NCBI GenBank assembly: GCA_964017155.1
Contig: OZ024855.1
Coordinates: forward strand, 5,773,690 to 5,837,689
Reading direction: 5' to 3'
Length of the DNA stretch: 64,000 nt
Source: Oasisia sp. SBJ-2009
Taxonomy: Eukaryota; Annelida; Polychaeta; Sabellida; Siboglinidae
Shown here: positions 27,039 through 39,985 of the stretch, one piece after another
Layout: each line of letters begins with the position of its first letter
Numbering within the stretch: the first letter of the stretch is position 1
Translations under genes and position numbers: made by a program
Notes under the pieces: model-generated
Told to the model about the DNA's origin: nothing
Seen by the model: the letters and a program-made list of their open reading frames with translations, nothing else
Databases searched by the model: none

Positions 27039-28500
27039 CTTCCAGGTCGTTTCCTCGGTTGTTGGGAAGGACTGTCCCGCTTTCCGGCCGTAAAGTAATC
27101 CAAACTGTGCCCGAAGAGCGACACCAGAGCGCGCCTGTGAACGAGGTCAGCCTGAGCGTGTGCCAAGTGGCTCAAACTACGCCGCTCTGTTGTCAATGAC
27201 TTTCAAAACAACACTGGTCGGTCCACTAGAGACCGCAGGTCGGCAAGTGCCCAGCCCAACTCAGCGCGGCGCACTCAAAACAGCGGCGCCGTTCTTGCTA
27301 ACAAAAGCCTTGTCCTTCGGCGTTCGGTTCGATCTATACAAAGCGGCCGCTTAATCCGGGTCCAATGGCATTGCGACGAGTTTACACATCACTCGTTAAT
27401 TGAGCAAGGTTTAATCTGAATCAGGTTCCACAATACACGTCGTCAACTCCGAACACCGTTTGAAGACGGAGAAGCGACACACTGGTACTGCGGGTTAATC
27501 CGGCGAGACGACACTAACACTGATATGTCGTCGCCAGACCCACCTCACCTCACGAGTCAGTGGGTCTACCAGAGCGAGACGATCGGGGCGATATGAACGC
27601 CGATGGGCGTCCCTCACCTCGCTAGGCCGGCCTTGGCTCGCGATACGATCGCCCAACCATTCGGCCAGTTCTGTCGGTCGCCGGACGCGACTGTGGCGAA
27701 ATCGCTGTGCTCATCTGTCGGTGTTATTGTGTTCGCTCGGCTCGGCCTCGGCTCGCCGGTGGGCCCTTGGTGTATTTGCGTGCGTGTATCGCCGTGAGAG
27801 AAGCCGGCTCTGACGGCTGGCCGACCCACCACCGCGGACGTCAAAAAAGCAACAGTGAGCGACGCGGTTGGATAATACAGCCACGGCGGCGGCGGTGGCT
27901 ACAGCGCCTCTTAGCGGCCGCAGGTACAACGACCGACAATCAGCGGACGTGATCAATTCTCCGAGTTTTTTCCGTGCGAAACACTCCGGGTCTTACATGA
28001 CCACGCTCCTGCAAATCGGCAATAAACCTGACAGCGCGGACAAAGTTCGCGAGCGCCAGCTGTCAGTTCGAGGCGCACTCGACCAATCGCAACTCGATGT
28101 GTGCGTAATTAGGTCTGCCCTCGTTTGAGATCGCTGGCACTGTAAACAAACCCGGCATAACCCACTCTCTCGGGCCGCGAGCGAGCGAGCGAGTGGACAG
28201 GCAAAGTCTCCGAAAGCTCGACTACGTCAACTGGCAATGTTGACCCAGTACTCGAGGCTTTGTTGATCGTCGCCAGCCCAATGCGAAACTCTCCGACATT
28301 CTACACTATGTACACGCCACGCCGTGTGTTTGTTGGGCTGTCGGATCCAAGAGTGACCACGCAGTGAGAGGTATATACGTGCCGAGGCAGCCGCGCAATC
28401 GCCACTGGTCAGCAGTGTTGACGAGCTGTCACGGTCAGCACGTCAATCGATGGCCATAAATGAATCGCCGCAGCAGCCTCGCACTCGAGGTCAAGACCAG
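27039..28500. promoter_or_regulatory. CpG-rich stretch next to the signal-peptide exon
   Basis: GC- and CpG-rich sequence compared with its surroundings, with GGCGGCGG and GCGAGCGAGCGAG runs. It lies upstream of the candidate minus-strand first exon, where a promoter and 5' UTR would be expected. Several overlapping open frames on both strands are explained by base composition. No TATA box or start site can be placed with confidence. Confidence 0.3.
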
Positions 28501-28892
28501 TTGGAAATCTACAAATGAGATCGTTTATCATTAATATTAGCGCACACGCACGCTCACCAGGGGTCGCTACTAGTCCTTCCCGCGATCCTCTTACATAATT
28601 TAAGGTTGTCTAATTAAGTTTGACTGCTAAATGCAAACTGCAAGTTATCAAATCGGATATGGCACTAAATAAAATAAAATGTATTATTATTAAACGATAT
28701 GACCATTGGCCATCCATCATTCGTTTAATGTGCATCGTAATCCTGAATGCATACTTGTATCATAATAAACCATTTATTACGTTAAAACTTTATTAAATTC
28801 GTTAACATATTTTTAGATTTCTGTTATGTTCAGTAACCCCCAAACGTATGTATTCCCGAAATCACGCGGAAACGGATACTTTTCCAAGAAAG

Positions 28893-28895
<3 letters not shown>

Positions 28896-28985
<90 letters not shown>
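28896..28985. repeat. (AT)n microsatellite
   Basis: About 44 uninterrupted AT dinucleotides. Confidence 0.98.
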
Positions 28986-28990
<5 letters not shown>

Positions 28991-31179
28991 CGTTATATAT
29001 CAATTCAACAAAGAAAGAGTGTTAACAGGGGTATGCTAAAACCGGTATCATTGTTATTTATTTATCCTCGTATCTCAGATGAAACTACACCATTTCCAAT
29101 AAAATAGTCACTTTACACAAACACATCATAAAACAGTATACACATTCTCCCGGGACAACTTCAGTGCCCTGTCGCCCGCCAATTGTACGACTATCAAGTG
29201 TTATTTTTAGTTCCTATAAATAAAACGCAGTACATAAACAACGTGTTCTAGAAAGTGGTTTGTTTGTGACATCGCATACAAGGCATTGTAGTGAGTTTGG
29301 ACGATGGCCAAGTTCACGCCACCCCCAGCCGTGTGCTAATGTACCACGGACTGAGAGGTGTTAATTAATTAATAATATTTCTGATGGTATGTCACTGCTG
29401 AGGGATGCACTATATCATGGATGGAGTAAACATCCCGCATTAATATCAATACATGCATGATAATACCGAAGTTTCAGTAGAACATGGACTATCTAATTTA
29501 AAAGAAGAAGTTGTTCAGTTATTCACTTAGTTATTGTTTTAAACACGTACAAATAATGTCTATGTACTAAATATTTCACGCTGCGGAACTTTTTCGTAAA
29601 AGTAGTTATTCTATTTCATCACACCTGGCCACAATGCCCATTATTTCACCCACGGCGTCAGTTTGTTTATTGCGGGTCCCAGTCCGAATACTTCACGGCA
29701 GAGTTGACTGGGTGCATTGTGCAGTTGTCGGTGCCTTGGTCGTTAGCTACAGGCAAGCGTCCTCTAGTTCATTAGATCCAACAAAACCACAGACGCCCTG
29801 AGGTAATAGCACTGCGTGGGACGTAAGACATCACAGTTTAACTCAGTATATTGTAATAGTATGTAGGCGTCAGGTCGCATTTTTCGTTTGACAACTCGGA
29901 AAAGTGGTCTCATACACTACTAATAAGGACATAACTCATGACACGTCGTAATTTCCAGTACCGAAGGCGCAATCATCTACGATTTCGCAGCTACAATACT
30001 AGTTACTGCTTCGCGTTACAGATATACGTTTTGGAATGCCCTTTGGCGACTGAATACATACTACCACTCCGCTATTGTTCTCGGTTACTTCCAAGAATCT
30101 TCGTCGCTGTTGAAGTCAAAGACGAGTTTGTACTTGCAAACAAACACCCGAGGCTGCATTGTTTCGTGAAGTCAACCAGCGCGCGCTGTTAGAAGGCTGG
30201 ATGTTGCCGAGGGGAGACTATGGAAAACGGCGCGGGTGGGCTAAATGTGCAGTAACATATCTTTCAAGATCCGTGGATGTATCATTTGAATAAAATCGTA
30301 TTTACATGACGTGAACCAGTCAATGATAACCATGTCTCACGGCCATACTGACATACGGAATGATAAAAATGTATTCCGTTTGAATGTGTCAGAATATTTT
30401 GTAATGCCTACTAATGGACGAACGAAACGCCTTCGCTAGGCCTAGGGCTAGGCCTAGCCATGCCCATGGCATAGGGCCTAGGCCCAATCCCAGAGTTCAA
30501 CACCTGCTCGTAAAGCGGCATGCTCATGCATAACTAAACACCTGCCAGTTCCCTCCATGTTTACATTGTCTGCTCTATGTGTTCATGAAAGCCTGCTCCG
30601 GGCACAAAGCTTTCGTCACACAATGACTGCAGTAACGATTGCTTTTTTCAATCTGCTGCGTTAGACAATACCGAAAACGCCCAAATAGAACCAATGAGAT
30701 TTATTTTAATATGCAACAATTACCATAACATTTGAAGTTATTAAAAACAGTTCGTGCGTTTCCGGTGGTTTCCGAACAATCGACCCGAATCCATGTGCGT
30801 GGGTGTGATTACCACGATAGTGTCCTTAGGGAAAGCTATTCTTAAACCAGACAACAGCACACCATTGTTGTTGTAGACCATTGTGGCGTCAGGCAGCCAT
30901 TGCCCCAACATTTTGTGTAATATGCAAATAGTGTATTTATCAGTGAAATTATATTGGTAAATTTATGGTAATAACATCCATTGACAATTACGCAGACAAC
31001 AGTATACTGGAAAGGTATTGAATAAAACGATATACGCACATCGCCTCCCCGTCAAATCACCTATACACAATGACATAACCTCGTTAAAAAAAAAATAGAT
31101 GGAAACATATGCATGTAAAAGGGTGTATCATTGCCGCGCGGTGTAAATTGATCTTTATGCGTCGTTATGAACTGATTGG
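28986..31179. other. Noncoding stretch, nothing recognised
   Basis: AT-rich, no supported gene. A cluster of CTAGGCCTAG-type palindromes lies at 30,436-30,486. Confidence 0.45.
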
Positions 31180-31640
31180 TGTTAATAATAATAATAATAC
31201 AATACTTATATAGCGCCCGATCAATTAAAATTGCTCTCAGGCGCTTTACAAACATACCTAAAAATAAATGTGTAAAGAATACCTAAAATACAGTATCTAA
31301 AAGCATGAAGATAGCATTTGACAAATAGGAACAGAATAAAAAAAAAATATATATATATATATATATAAAATAAAAATACATAAATAAAGTAAAATAACTT
31401 TAAATACACTAATTGATTTAAACATGATCAATTAAAACACAAAAAGTTAAATTACAAAAAAGCTTGCCTAAATAAATGAGTTTTTAGAAGTGTCTTAAAA
31501 CTGTTTTGTGTTGGGACGTTACATGAAATTTAACTGGTTCACCAACAAGTCGAGAGCAAAATGTTGACTGTCTTTGGCTTTGACAACAAGGCGGATCACG
31601 CCACTTAATTTTAAAGAATGTAGTCACAGTGTTTTTTATA
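31180..31640 (-). mobile_element. 3' end of a LINE, minus orientation
   Basis: Read on the minus strand, a decayed coding end (a stretch resembling the common LINE C-terminal pattern FKR.LKTHLF, here VLRHF-stop-KLIYLG) is followed by AAAGCGCCTGAG, GGGCGCTATATAAG and an ATT trinucleotide tail at about 31,185. This layout is typical of CR1/L2-type LINE 3' ends. It is strongly truncated. Confidence 0.6.
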
Positions 31641-33159
31641 GTGAATTTAACGTGCATTTATGATCGGTAAACGGAATTAATGGGGAATATAGCTAGGTTA
31701 CAGAAATGGTTCTTCCTGACCCAAGAAGCTACCTGAAAATGGTAGGCGAGGTTGCACTACAAGATTTTATTGAGTGTTTATTGAAAAAAAACCGATTGAT
31801 AATTGCTCTGTTTTAGACAACATTATTATTGTCGTTTTTTTATTTCACCTGTAGATCTCACCTCTGCATCGACCTAAATTTCGACTGGGCATGCCTAGAG
31901 CTTACACACATACTGTTTAAAAAAAAGATTTTTATGGTAAACAAATAAGTTTCGCGCGGAGGTATATCTTTACACTCATCATAAGAATGGGTGCAACGCC
32001 AAGCGTAGAAGAATTTCTGAATTAAAAAAAATCAGATGAGGATGTTAGTAATGAATTACTATGTTTACGTCATAAACGACTTTACCGTGGCGACCTCTTG
32101 CGGATGTAAGTGTATTAACTATGTTAGTGCATGTTAGATCATCCAGTGGATCGGATTATCTGTAACAATTATATTATTAAATAGTTCACGGTATGAATAT
32201 TTCAGTTCTAGCGGATCTGACCTCTGCATTGGAAAGCGTCAATTTTTGCACGTCAGCAGATCTCATGTACGTAGGGGGTGTTGACTTGGTACAACTACAC
32301 AGTAAACATTTCAACATTCCGCATCGTCACCAACGAAAGTCACCATGAATATAACCCTGTCACGATTCAACGCTACGAATTTTGACATTTGCGGTTTACG
32401 CCGAATACTAATAACTAGTTTGAGCTACACGGCCTTTACTACCAACTGACAGCGGCCAGTAGGGCCGGCAGGACTACTTACGTTGCCCCAGTAGCGAAAT
32501 CGACACCTTCTGTTATCGCCAGCTCGCGTAGTATGAACCCTTCACGCTGTTGTAATCAATCAACCTTGACCGACGAGGTATAAATAGGCACTGACACCCG
32601 AGCGAGAACTACTGACCCAGAATCTCCGCCGAGCGCGCGCGGTGGGGTCAGATCCCGGCTTTGATAACCTCGTTCCAGTTCGCGTTGTTTCCAGTGCGAC
32701 GCGCTGTTAATGTTTATTCTAGCCATGTGGTTCTGCGACCACATATCTAAAAGAATAAACACCGTCACACACAGCTTCGCTTCACGTTATCGGCAAGCAG
32801 TTTCAACCAGTAAGCCTGACAACACACTTGCACAAGTACACATTTGTGGCGTCAAGTAAACTTGTCAGATACCATGGCATGGTATCTGACCATGCCCACC
32901 ATAAATTACTACGCCCTACTCTCGTTGAACTCGATAAACAGCGCGAATGCTGTCTCCGTGGTTTGACCTTTGGTCGTACAACGTACGTACGCTCCATCAA
33001 ATGGCAACACCTGTTATATTTCCATTTACGGATTCAGCAGGATATACTAGTTTATTATCAAATTAGAATAATTACAGTTGATCTATAAATACTTATTCGG
33101 GCAGATTTTGATAATGAGAGAAGTATGTTTTAATTAATTTGCACTGCAAATGTTAGCAG
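31641..33159. other. Noncoding stretch with a perfect 27-bp palindrome
   Basis: No gene recognised. At 32,864-32,890 GTCAGATACCATG and its exact inverse flank a single base. Confidence 0.5.
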
Positions 33160-33259
33160 AGAGAGAAGGGGGGGGGGGGAGGGAGAGGGAGGGAGGTAGG
33201 GAGAATGGAAGGGAGGGAGTGAGGGTGGGAGGGACACACACATACTCACACGCACACGC

Positions 33260-33348
<89 letters not shown>

Positions 33349-33391
33349 CGCAGAGACAGAAACACAGAGACAGATATATATAGAGAGAGAA

Positions 33392-33440
<49 letters not shown>
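33160..33440. repeat. (GGGA)n, (CA)n and (GA)n microsatellite cluster
   Basis: A G-run and GGGA-rich tract (33,168-33,230) are followed by (CA)n (about 33,237-33,345), then (GA)n (33,391-33,439). Confidence 0.97.
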
Positions 33441-33444
<4 letters not shown>

Positions 33445-34756
33445 AACAATATGTTTTGTAAATTTATGGATGTCGCCGTGGCGTCAGTCAATAGAGAAGC
33501 ATGTGAAACGAATTTCCTTTCCACTGGAGTATTGGTGGGCAGCAGTACTTGGAAAAGAAGATAACTCAGACACTTATTTAAAACAAAACTGTTGTGCAGT
33601 GCGAATATAAATTATATTCCAAAACTTTGTCACTGTTATTTAGATTGCCCGAAATAATCCCATTCCTCATTGCTTTTGGAAGGTTCCATTCAGTTAGTGT
33701 CCGTGGGCGTTCCGTACAGTGCGTTGATTGCGGGAACAGAATCAAAAAATTAATCTGCAGTCACATCTCACACAACTACATACAACATCCTCCACGTGCA
33801 CCAGGGGTCGCTGCGGCTGATTACGTCACTACCAGCTCTTCTCTACCCGGGTACATCCTTTCAAAAACTCCTCAGTTGAAATCGCCCACGAAGAGTGTGG
33901 TCGGTCTTTGCTCCGGTCATATAATGTTTAGGGTTATTTCAGCCAGAAACTTCTCCTGTTATGTGCAATGTTTAAGATGTGTTGTTATATTTGGATTCCC
34001 ACCAATCGTGTATCCGTCTAAAAATTGGGGCGGGTGTTGCAGCGCTGTTCCCACGGATGACGCAGTAGCAACTGGCGAAGTCTATTGCCATAATTGTATA
34101 GTTAGATTCCGCTCACTCCCCGGCTTAACCGACGATTGGCTGGGAGTATATCAGTGTAGCGCAACGACCCATGGCTTGCGATGATGTGCCTTCAGAACTA
34201 ACCAATATGCTCACTTAGCATTTAGATACATTGAAATAATAGGCTAGGGGTCTACAAATCAACGCTCAGCGCACTATACATACAAGACGTATAGCTGAAC
34301 CGTCATTCACAAAGGGTCGTAAATATTTCACTGTTACTGGCTCTGGGGATGAACAGTTGAAAATGACTGAGATATTACCACATGCAGTTGTCACAATACT
34401 CAGAGAGTGTCTATTGCAAGTCAGTTGAGCTATTACCCCATCACTCAACGGCAACACCAAGGGAGCGGGTATACATACTCTAGCTGATCTACGTGACGTT
34501 ATTAAACAATGACTTATTGATTTGAATCGCAGACATGTAATGCTGTTTTATATGTTATATTATAACATGAGGCTTATATCAATTTCGAACACATTCCCAT
34601 CAGTATATACACCTGCAAAACCTTTGTGTACCTAACTGTGAAATATGGGCCCCTACAGCTGACCCATCATTCACGAAGGATAGTAAATATTGCACAGTCA
34701 GTGATTCTGTGAATGAAGCGTTCATGGATTGAGGTACACTTCTACCCGGCCGCACG
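33441..34756. other. Noncoding stretch with dispersed repeat fragments
   Basis: Contains a 196-codon open frame (33,594-34,184) without recognisable domains. Parts of it recur elsewhere in the window: 33,798-33,845 resembles 17,787-17,833, and 34,050-34,125 is inverted at about 35,650-35,722. It is therefore more likely repeat sequence than a gene. A weak direct repeat (CGTCATTCACAAAGG and its relative) occurs at 34,297 and 34,660. Confidence 0.45.
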
Positions 34757-35614
34757 TTTTGACTCACCAGGTAGGTTCCGCAACAGGGCATTTTTCAACC
34801 AATGAGTAACGAGCGTGTGTCCACGTGGACAGCCTCTGTTTACACGGTACACGTGGCAATGTTTCCACGTGGTTCTGCTTGTGTTTGAAATTATTGTACA
34901 TTGTTGGATAGATGACCTGACCATGACCCGATGGTCAGATTGACCAAAAATATAATTGATTTGTTACATACATTCATGATTGTAGAAGTTTTGTCGTCCG
35001 CAATTGGATACTTCAGGAGTTATGCATTTAAAAAACATTTCTGGCACCGCATTAATGCTAAAATATTGGCCAATTAGTACAGTCATAATGTTCTGTTAGA
35101 GCAAAGGGTGGCTAACGTTCTATATTTTGTTGTTGCTGTTATAATAATAATAATAATAATTAGTTAACTTCTATTGCGCCTATATCCTTAGAAACCAAGC
35201 TCAGAGGCGCATCACAATTACTATCCAGTATCCACACATAGATATAAGTATGTGCTGGTGTACTTTGTGTGCGTGCATGCGTGCGGGCATGTGTAATGCA
35301 TCGTGCCAAAAATGTGTGAAATTGACTTGTCCAAGATAACTTTAAAGTAAAATGTTGTATATTAGTTTACAATCATGAATATATGTTACAAATCAACCAT
35401 ATGTTTTATAAGCGTGACCATCATTTAGGTATTTGTTTAATTTTTTGGTCAGGTACTTTTTATGACCTCTATCCAACACGTGTACAATATAAAGACAAGC
35501 AGAACCACGTGGAAACATTGTCACGTGTACCGTGTAAAGAGAGGCTGTGGACACATGCTCGTTACTCATTGGTCGAAAAATGCCCTCTTGCGGAACCTAC
35601 CTGGTGAGTCAAAA
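34757..35614. mobile_element. Inverted-repeat element with arms of about 165 bp
   Basis: The left arm (34,757-34,925) starts TTTTGACTCACCAGGTAGG and the right arm (35,450-35,614) ends with the exact inverse. Other shared blocks are ACACGGTACACGTG, CCACGTGGTTCTGCTTGT and TTGGATAGA. The arms enclose about 525 bp, including a fragment of a minus-strand LINE or SINE tail at 35,143-35,222. It has no coding capacity. No target duplication is evident. Confidence 0.8.
35143..35222 (-). mobile_element. Short LINE/SINE 3' tail fragment, minus orientation
   Basis: On the minus strand, GATGCGCCTCTGAGCTTGG and ATATAGGCGCAATAGAAG are followed by an (ATT)n-type tail. This pattern is shared by many CR1/L2-type tails. 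It lies inside the loop of the inverted-repeat element. Confidence 0.5.
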
Positions 35615-35967
35615 GTTGCGCCCAGGTCGATCGTCTCCGTAAAACTGGGGAGTCAGCGGAGTCGAATTGTACAATTATAGCAACTGACTTCGCCAGTCGC
35701 TACTGCGTCAGCCGTGTAGCTGAAATCACCCAACATTATTATTGTATCACATGATCACGTGACTGGAGGCCCACCACACCCTTGCTGGGCGATTTCATTG
35801 GATGAGATATAAGAGGAACATTTGAAAGGGACTAGGCTGGGTCAGTGAAGGCTGGCACTGGCCCGCGATGATGGCTATACGCAGAGTGCGTAAAACTGCA
35901 TAATTATTACATATATTGCAAACCATCGACCCCGTCGATCAGTGACCTTGGGCCAACGGCAATCAAT

Positions 35968-35992
35968 GGGGGGGGGGGGGGGGGGGGGGGGG
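35968..35992 (+). repeat. Run of 25 G
   Basis: An uninterrupted guanine homopolymer, able to form G-quadruplexes and prone to sequencing-length error. Confidence 0.97.
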
Positions 35993-36608
35993 CAGACACT
36001 ACTCAACATGACTTGGTTAATTAACCAATGACGTACTAGATTACTTGAATTGCGTACAAATACCTGATGTTATTTAATGCGGTTTAAAACTTGACATACA
36101 TCAACATCAAACACATACGTACGATAGTTATCTTCAGAGTGTGTCAAGCGTGTGAATTTGATGTCTTCCGAAATCGTAAGCAGTCTGACTGTCCGCCTGG
36201 GCCGACGTTACATTAGATCGCCTTAGCCCGAGCCTCAGCCTCAGTCTCGTGGGCACCCAGTTACTCCTCGCGACCTTACCCGTGTTTTGGCCGATATGCG
36301 TTGGCGCCCAAAGCTAGCGCAAGTCGCTTTGCATTACCGAAATTAACTACATTCGCGTTGCCATGGTTGCAGGAACCCGATGATCGTGTCTTAGACAAGA
36401 TCTATTGGGAAAGGATCGCGTGTATACATTATCAATTTTTTGCCGATGCACGAAATGATTTGGCATCGAATTTCGGCGGCATTAATTTAATCCACATGCG
36501 ACGCACTGGTGGACTATAGCGGTCATGTCTGCGTAATTGATATCTGTAATATAACGCGTGCGTAGAGGGTCTGAATATATTGACCAACTTACTTATTATA
36601 GATGAACA

Positions 36609-37048
36609 CAGACCACATTTGCATTTTCCATAGGCGATTATTATAACGTTTCCTTCATTTATTACTAATCTCGCGGTGCTCTGTTATTGACAATTTCACA
36701 GCATATTTTTCCTCCATAGACACAAGTTATGTCAAAAAGTCGTGAACTTCTCATACCTCAGGCTCCCACAAACTTCTTTCAAACCTTACACCCCTCCATT
36801 TCTGCTTGAACCACCCACGGATTGCCCCTGATTACATCACCAAGCAAAATGACAATTGTATTAATACGCAGAAATGCAACGAATGACAGCTGTCAAAATT
36901 TGACAGCTCTGATGCCACGCTGCACAAAAACATCAGTTATAATCACTCCACACTACGTATGTATGTATGTATTTTATAGGGTACTATAGGGTACTCTTTA
37001 GTCGCACGGGTAATGGCGGACGAACACCTTATTGTGGTCTTACATCAG
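36609..37048 (+). mobile_element. Short inverted-repeat element, family A, copy 1
   Basis: About 440 bp that recurs at 42,482-42,875 (same orientation) and 55,233-55,682 (inverted). Shared blocks include GACCACATTTGCATTTTCC, TTTCACAGCATAT, GACAGCTCTGAT, GGGTACTCTTT and GAACACCTTATTGTGGTCTT. Ends of the family are inverted repeats related to TGATGTAAGRCCACA. No coding capacity. Confidence 0.8.
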
Positions 37049-37078
37049 ATGTCATGGACAGGCCATGAGAACAAGGGC

Positions 37079-37082
<4 letters not shown>

Positions 37083-37118
<36 letters not shown>

Positions 37119-37139
37119 TACTGCACACACGCACGCACG

Positions 37140-37188
<49 letters not shown>

Positions 37189-37268
37189 TTGACACACACG
37201 CACACACACATACACACACACACACACACTTGACACACACGCACACGCACGCACGCACGCACACACGT
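37083..37268. repeat. (AT)n and (CA)n/(CACG)n microsatellites
   Basis: (AT)n at 37,083-37,112, then CA and CACG repeats to about 37,266. Confidence 0.97.
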
Positions 37269-37936
37269 ATATGTTGATATTTAGACATAGTCGAAGTCCG
37301 ATTCGTAAAGGTGATACATATGTGACAAATACAAAAAGTGCATCATATGTTAAACCATTTGAAAGCCCACATCTCCCTATCCTATCCCCAATCATGCCGT
37401 CGAATTACCAAGCGTGAATCAAATGTCAAATAAGTGCAGTCACAATGTGTGTGTCATCAACATGTCTTAATATAACTATGATGGGATATCTACTTCATTT
37501 ATTTACAAAATGGCCTCATAACATATTTTCTCCCCGTCACAATGAGGTAGGAAGTAGAGCTGTTACCTGGAATGGCAACGGTGAAATGACGTACGAATAT
37601 TCGAATTTTTTTGTGTGGAATGCCGCGCACGGCATTAACATGTAAAATGACTGTTCTTCTTTTTCATTTCTATGAAGAATTCACACACTATGTGAATAAA
37701 TAACAACTTCCCGTCAAAATGAAATATGCCGTATATGTGGAGCGATGACCAAACAGTGTCACTGTCATGTGGTAAATGTTCGAAATAACTACAATATCAA
37801 TGGTTGGGTATATCTACGATAACTTAAACATGTTTCACCCGAGACGCACGCTCGCAAGAACGCACGCTCGCACATTAAAACAAACGCACATGCATACGCA
37901 CTCGGACCCACGCACACACGCACGCACGCACACATA

Positions 37937-37969
<33 letters not shown>

Positions 37970-37977
37970 AGGGGTTT

Positions 37978-38243
37978 CTACGGAAGCCCGTTGGTGTCAC
38001 GGTGAATATATTATATTTTTCTGATCGCCGCTACTTAATCATCTGGCGGCCGCCACTTAATTATCTTGCAGCCGATTAAGTGGCGGCCGCCAGACAAATA
38101 AGTGGCGGCCGCCAAATAATTAAGTGGCGGCCGCCAAATAATTAAGTGGCGGCCGCCAGATAATTAAGTGGCGGCCGCCAGATAATTAAGTGGCGGCTGT
38201 CAGAAAAAATTACTTTCATCGTGGTACCAACGGGCTTCCGTAG
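37978..38243. mobile_element. 266-bp inverted-repeat element filled with NotI-type palindromes
   Basis: The left end CTACGGAAGCCCGTTGG is exactly inverted at the right end (CCAACGGGCTTCCGTAG); similarity continues about 12 bp further in each arm. Inside are six copies of the palindrome GGCGGCCGCC in units of about 22 bp with spacers such as AAATAATTAAGT. The first full unit is inverted relative to the rest, and decayed units lie at both ends. No open frame. It looks like a nonautonomous transposon carrying an internal minisatellite. Confidence 0.85.
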
Positions 38244-39667
38244 GTTTCAAATATAAATTCTGGAATACTGTATGCTTTTTCATTTCGTGACACTAATGAA
38301 GTGCTGTTTAGCAAAGCTCTGTTGACGTATAAGGTAGTTTCAGTTTACCGTTTGCATTTAAAAGGTCAATGTTGTCTAAGGCACAGTGTTTTTTGACATT
38401 TAACATTAATTGTGACATGTGTGACGGCAGAAGAGACTTCTGTGAAAGACTAACAGACGCACACAAAAAGTGTCACCGGCATTAGTGCCTAGCCACCTCA
38501 GGGGACACCCACGGGTGCCGTCTCTTCTGTCTCGAGAGACATACTGTTGTCTCTAAATATACAACGCAGACGACATTTGATCCGGTCGTCCCACGCAACT
38601 TAATACTCAAATGTCAGCGGAACAGAAACTCTAAGAGCCTTTTTCACTAATAAACGTTGAAAGACGCCTACATCAGCCGGATTGGAAACCGGAGATGAAG
38701 AAATCATTAGACCTATTCCTACGCCGGTCTCGTTGGTGCAGTAATTTGGGAAAGTGCTATGACTTAAACGCAGACGAGTGATACATAAAACAACTCCAAA
38801 TTAAATAAATAAGTTGGAAGATATTTGAGAAACGTACCGAAAGTAAACCGCTTAGAATGTCCCCATATGTTCGTTCTAGTTACATGGAAATTGTGTATAA
38901 AGGAATTATTTTTGGGTGAACTAAAACAGAGGTGTTTAGAAAAAAATCCGCATGGTGCAAACCTGGCGGCATCTTGTGTAATTTGTCTAAACTGGATAAA
39001 TCCAATATTGCCTCGTCCGTATTAGTGTTTGATAATGTATTCAATAATAGTTGGACTTTCACAATTATGCTAGATACACTAATGTCTGGAGGGTCATGGA
39101 ATGAATCAAAAAGTGAAACAGGTGGTATGATCGGGCATTATTTAGTTTGCGTATATATCGAAAATGGGCGCCATCATGTCAAGTTTTGTTGTTATTATAT
39201 ATTGAAAAACAGTTGGAAATTCGCAATAACTCTAAATGCCGTTTAGTGGTTAAGGGACTCGATGCTTGCAAGAACATTGTGCATCTTTAAAAAAAACTGT
39301 ATGAATCCAACATAGTCGACATCTTATCGGTATTTTATCAATACCACTATATTCAAATATTTTGTTTTGCATCTGCCCAGTGATTATAAATTCCAAATGT
39401 TTGCACTTAGTGTACAAACAAATATAGCAGTGTAGTATGAAGTTTGAGAATTTTACTAGTCTCGGGGGACAGACGGAAGTTTTCGACGACACTCGGTTCC
39501 ATCAGTATGTACACCAGGATTCGACGACAGTGGTAATGCATTCTCTGTGTAACCGGGCTTTTAATGGGGCATTTTAAACCTTGGCCTCTCTGTGCTGCCA
39601 GACTGGCACATTTCCATCTAAAACGATATGACATTTTATTCACATTTATAAACTATAATTGTTACCT
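38244..39667. other. Noncoding stretch, nothing recognised
   Basis: Open frames to 104 codons without domains. A weak internal repeat (AATAGTTGGA and AACAGTTGGA, each followed by related sequence) lies at about 39,045 and 39,208. Confidence 0.4.
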
Positions 39668-39985
39668 ATGTAGAGGGGCAGAGCTTCGGACTCTCAACTA
39701 CGAGCACCCGGGTTCGAATCCTGTGCTGCGGTGTTAAAACCTTGGGCAGGTTTTGTCACTCTATATTGCTCCAGTTCACTCAGCGTTATAAATTAGTCTA
39801 TAGACAGTGGTGGATACGTGTAGCAGCCTTCGCGCATTAATTGTAGCAAATGGCTGGATTTTTCCCAGAGAAGTTGAGATGGTGTCTGATTGAACAGGTC
39901 TGCCAGGGAAGTAAAGTGTAAAGCGCTTTGAACAGATGTTGAGGACTGGATACTGCGCTATATAAAGAACTCACCTTTACTTTTT
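39668..39985 (+). mobile_element. tRNA-derived SINE, copy 1
   Basis: The head has a pol III B box (GGTTCGAATCC) and a decayed A box. The body and tail match the copy at 54,168-54,491, ending in ACTGCGCTATATAAAGAAC. It differs from the second copy by scattered substitutions and short indels. No clear target duplication. Confidence 0.85.

Noticed and set aside
33594..34184. 196-codon open frame
   Set aside because: No known motif, and parts of it are dispersed repeats found elsewhere in the window.
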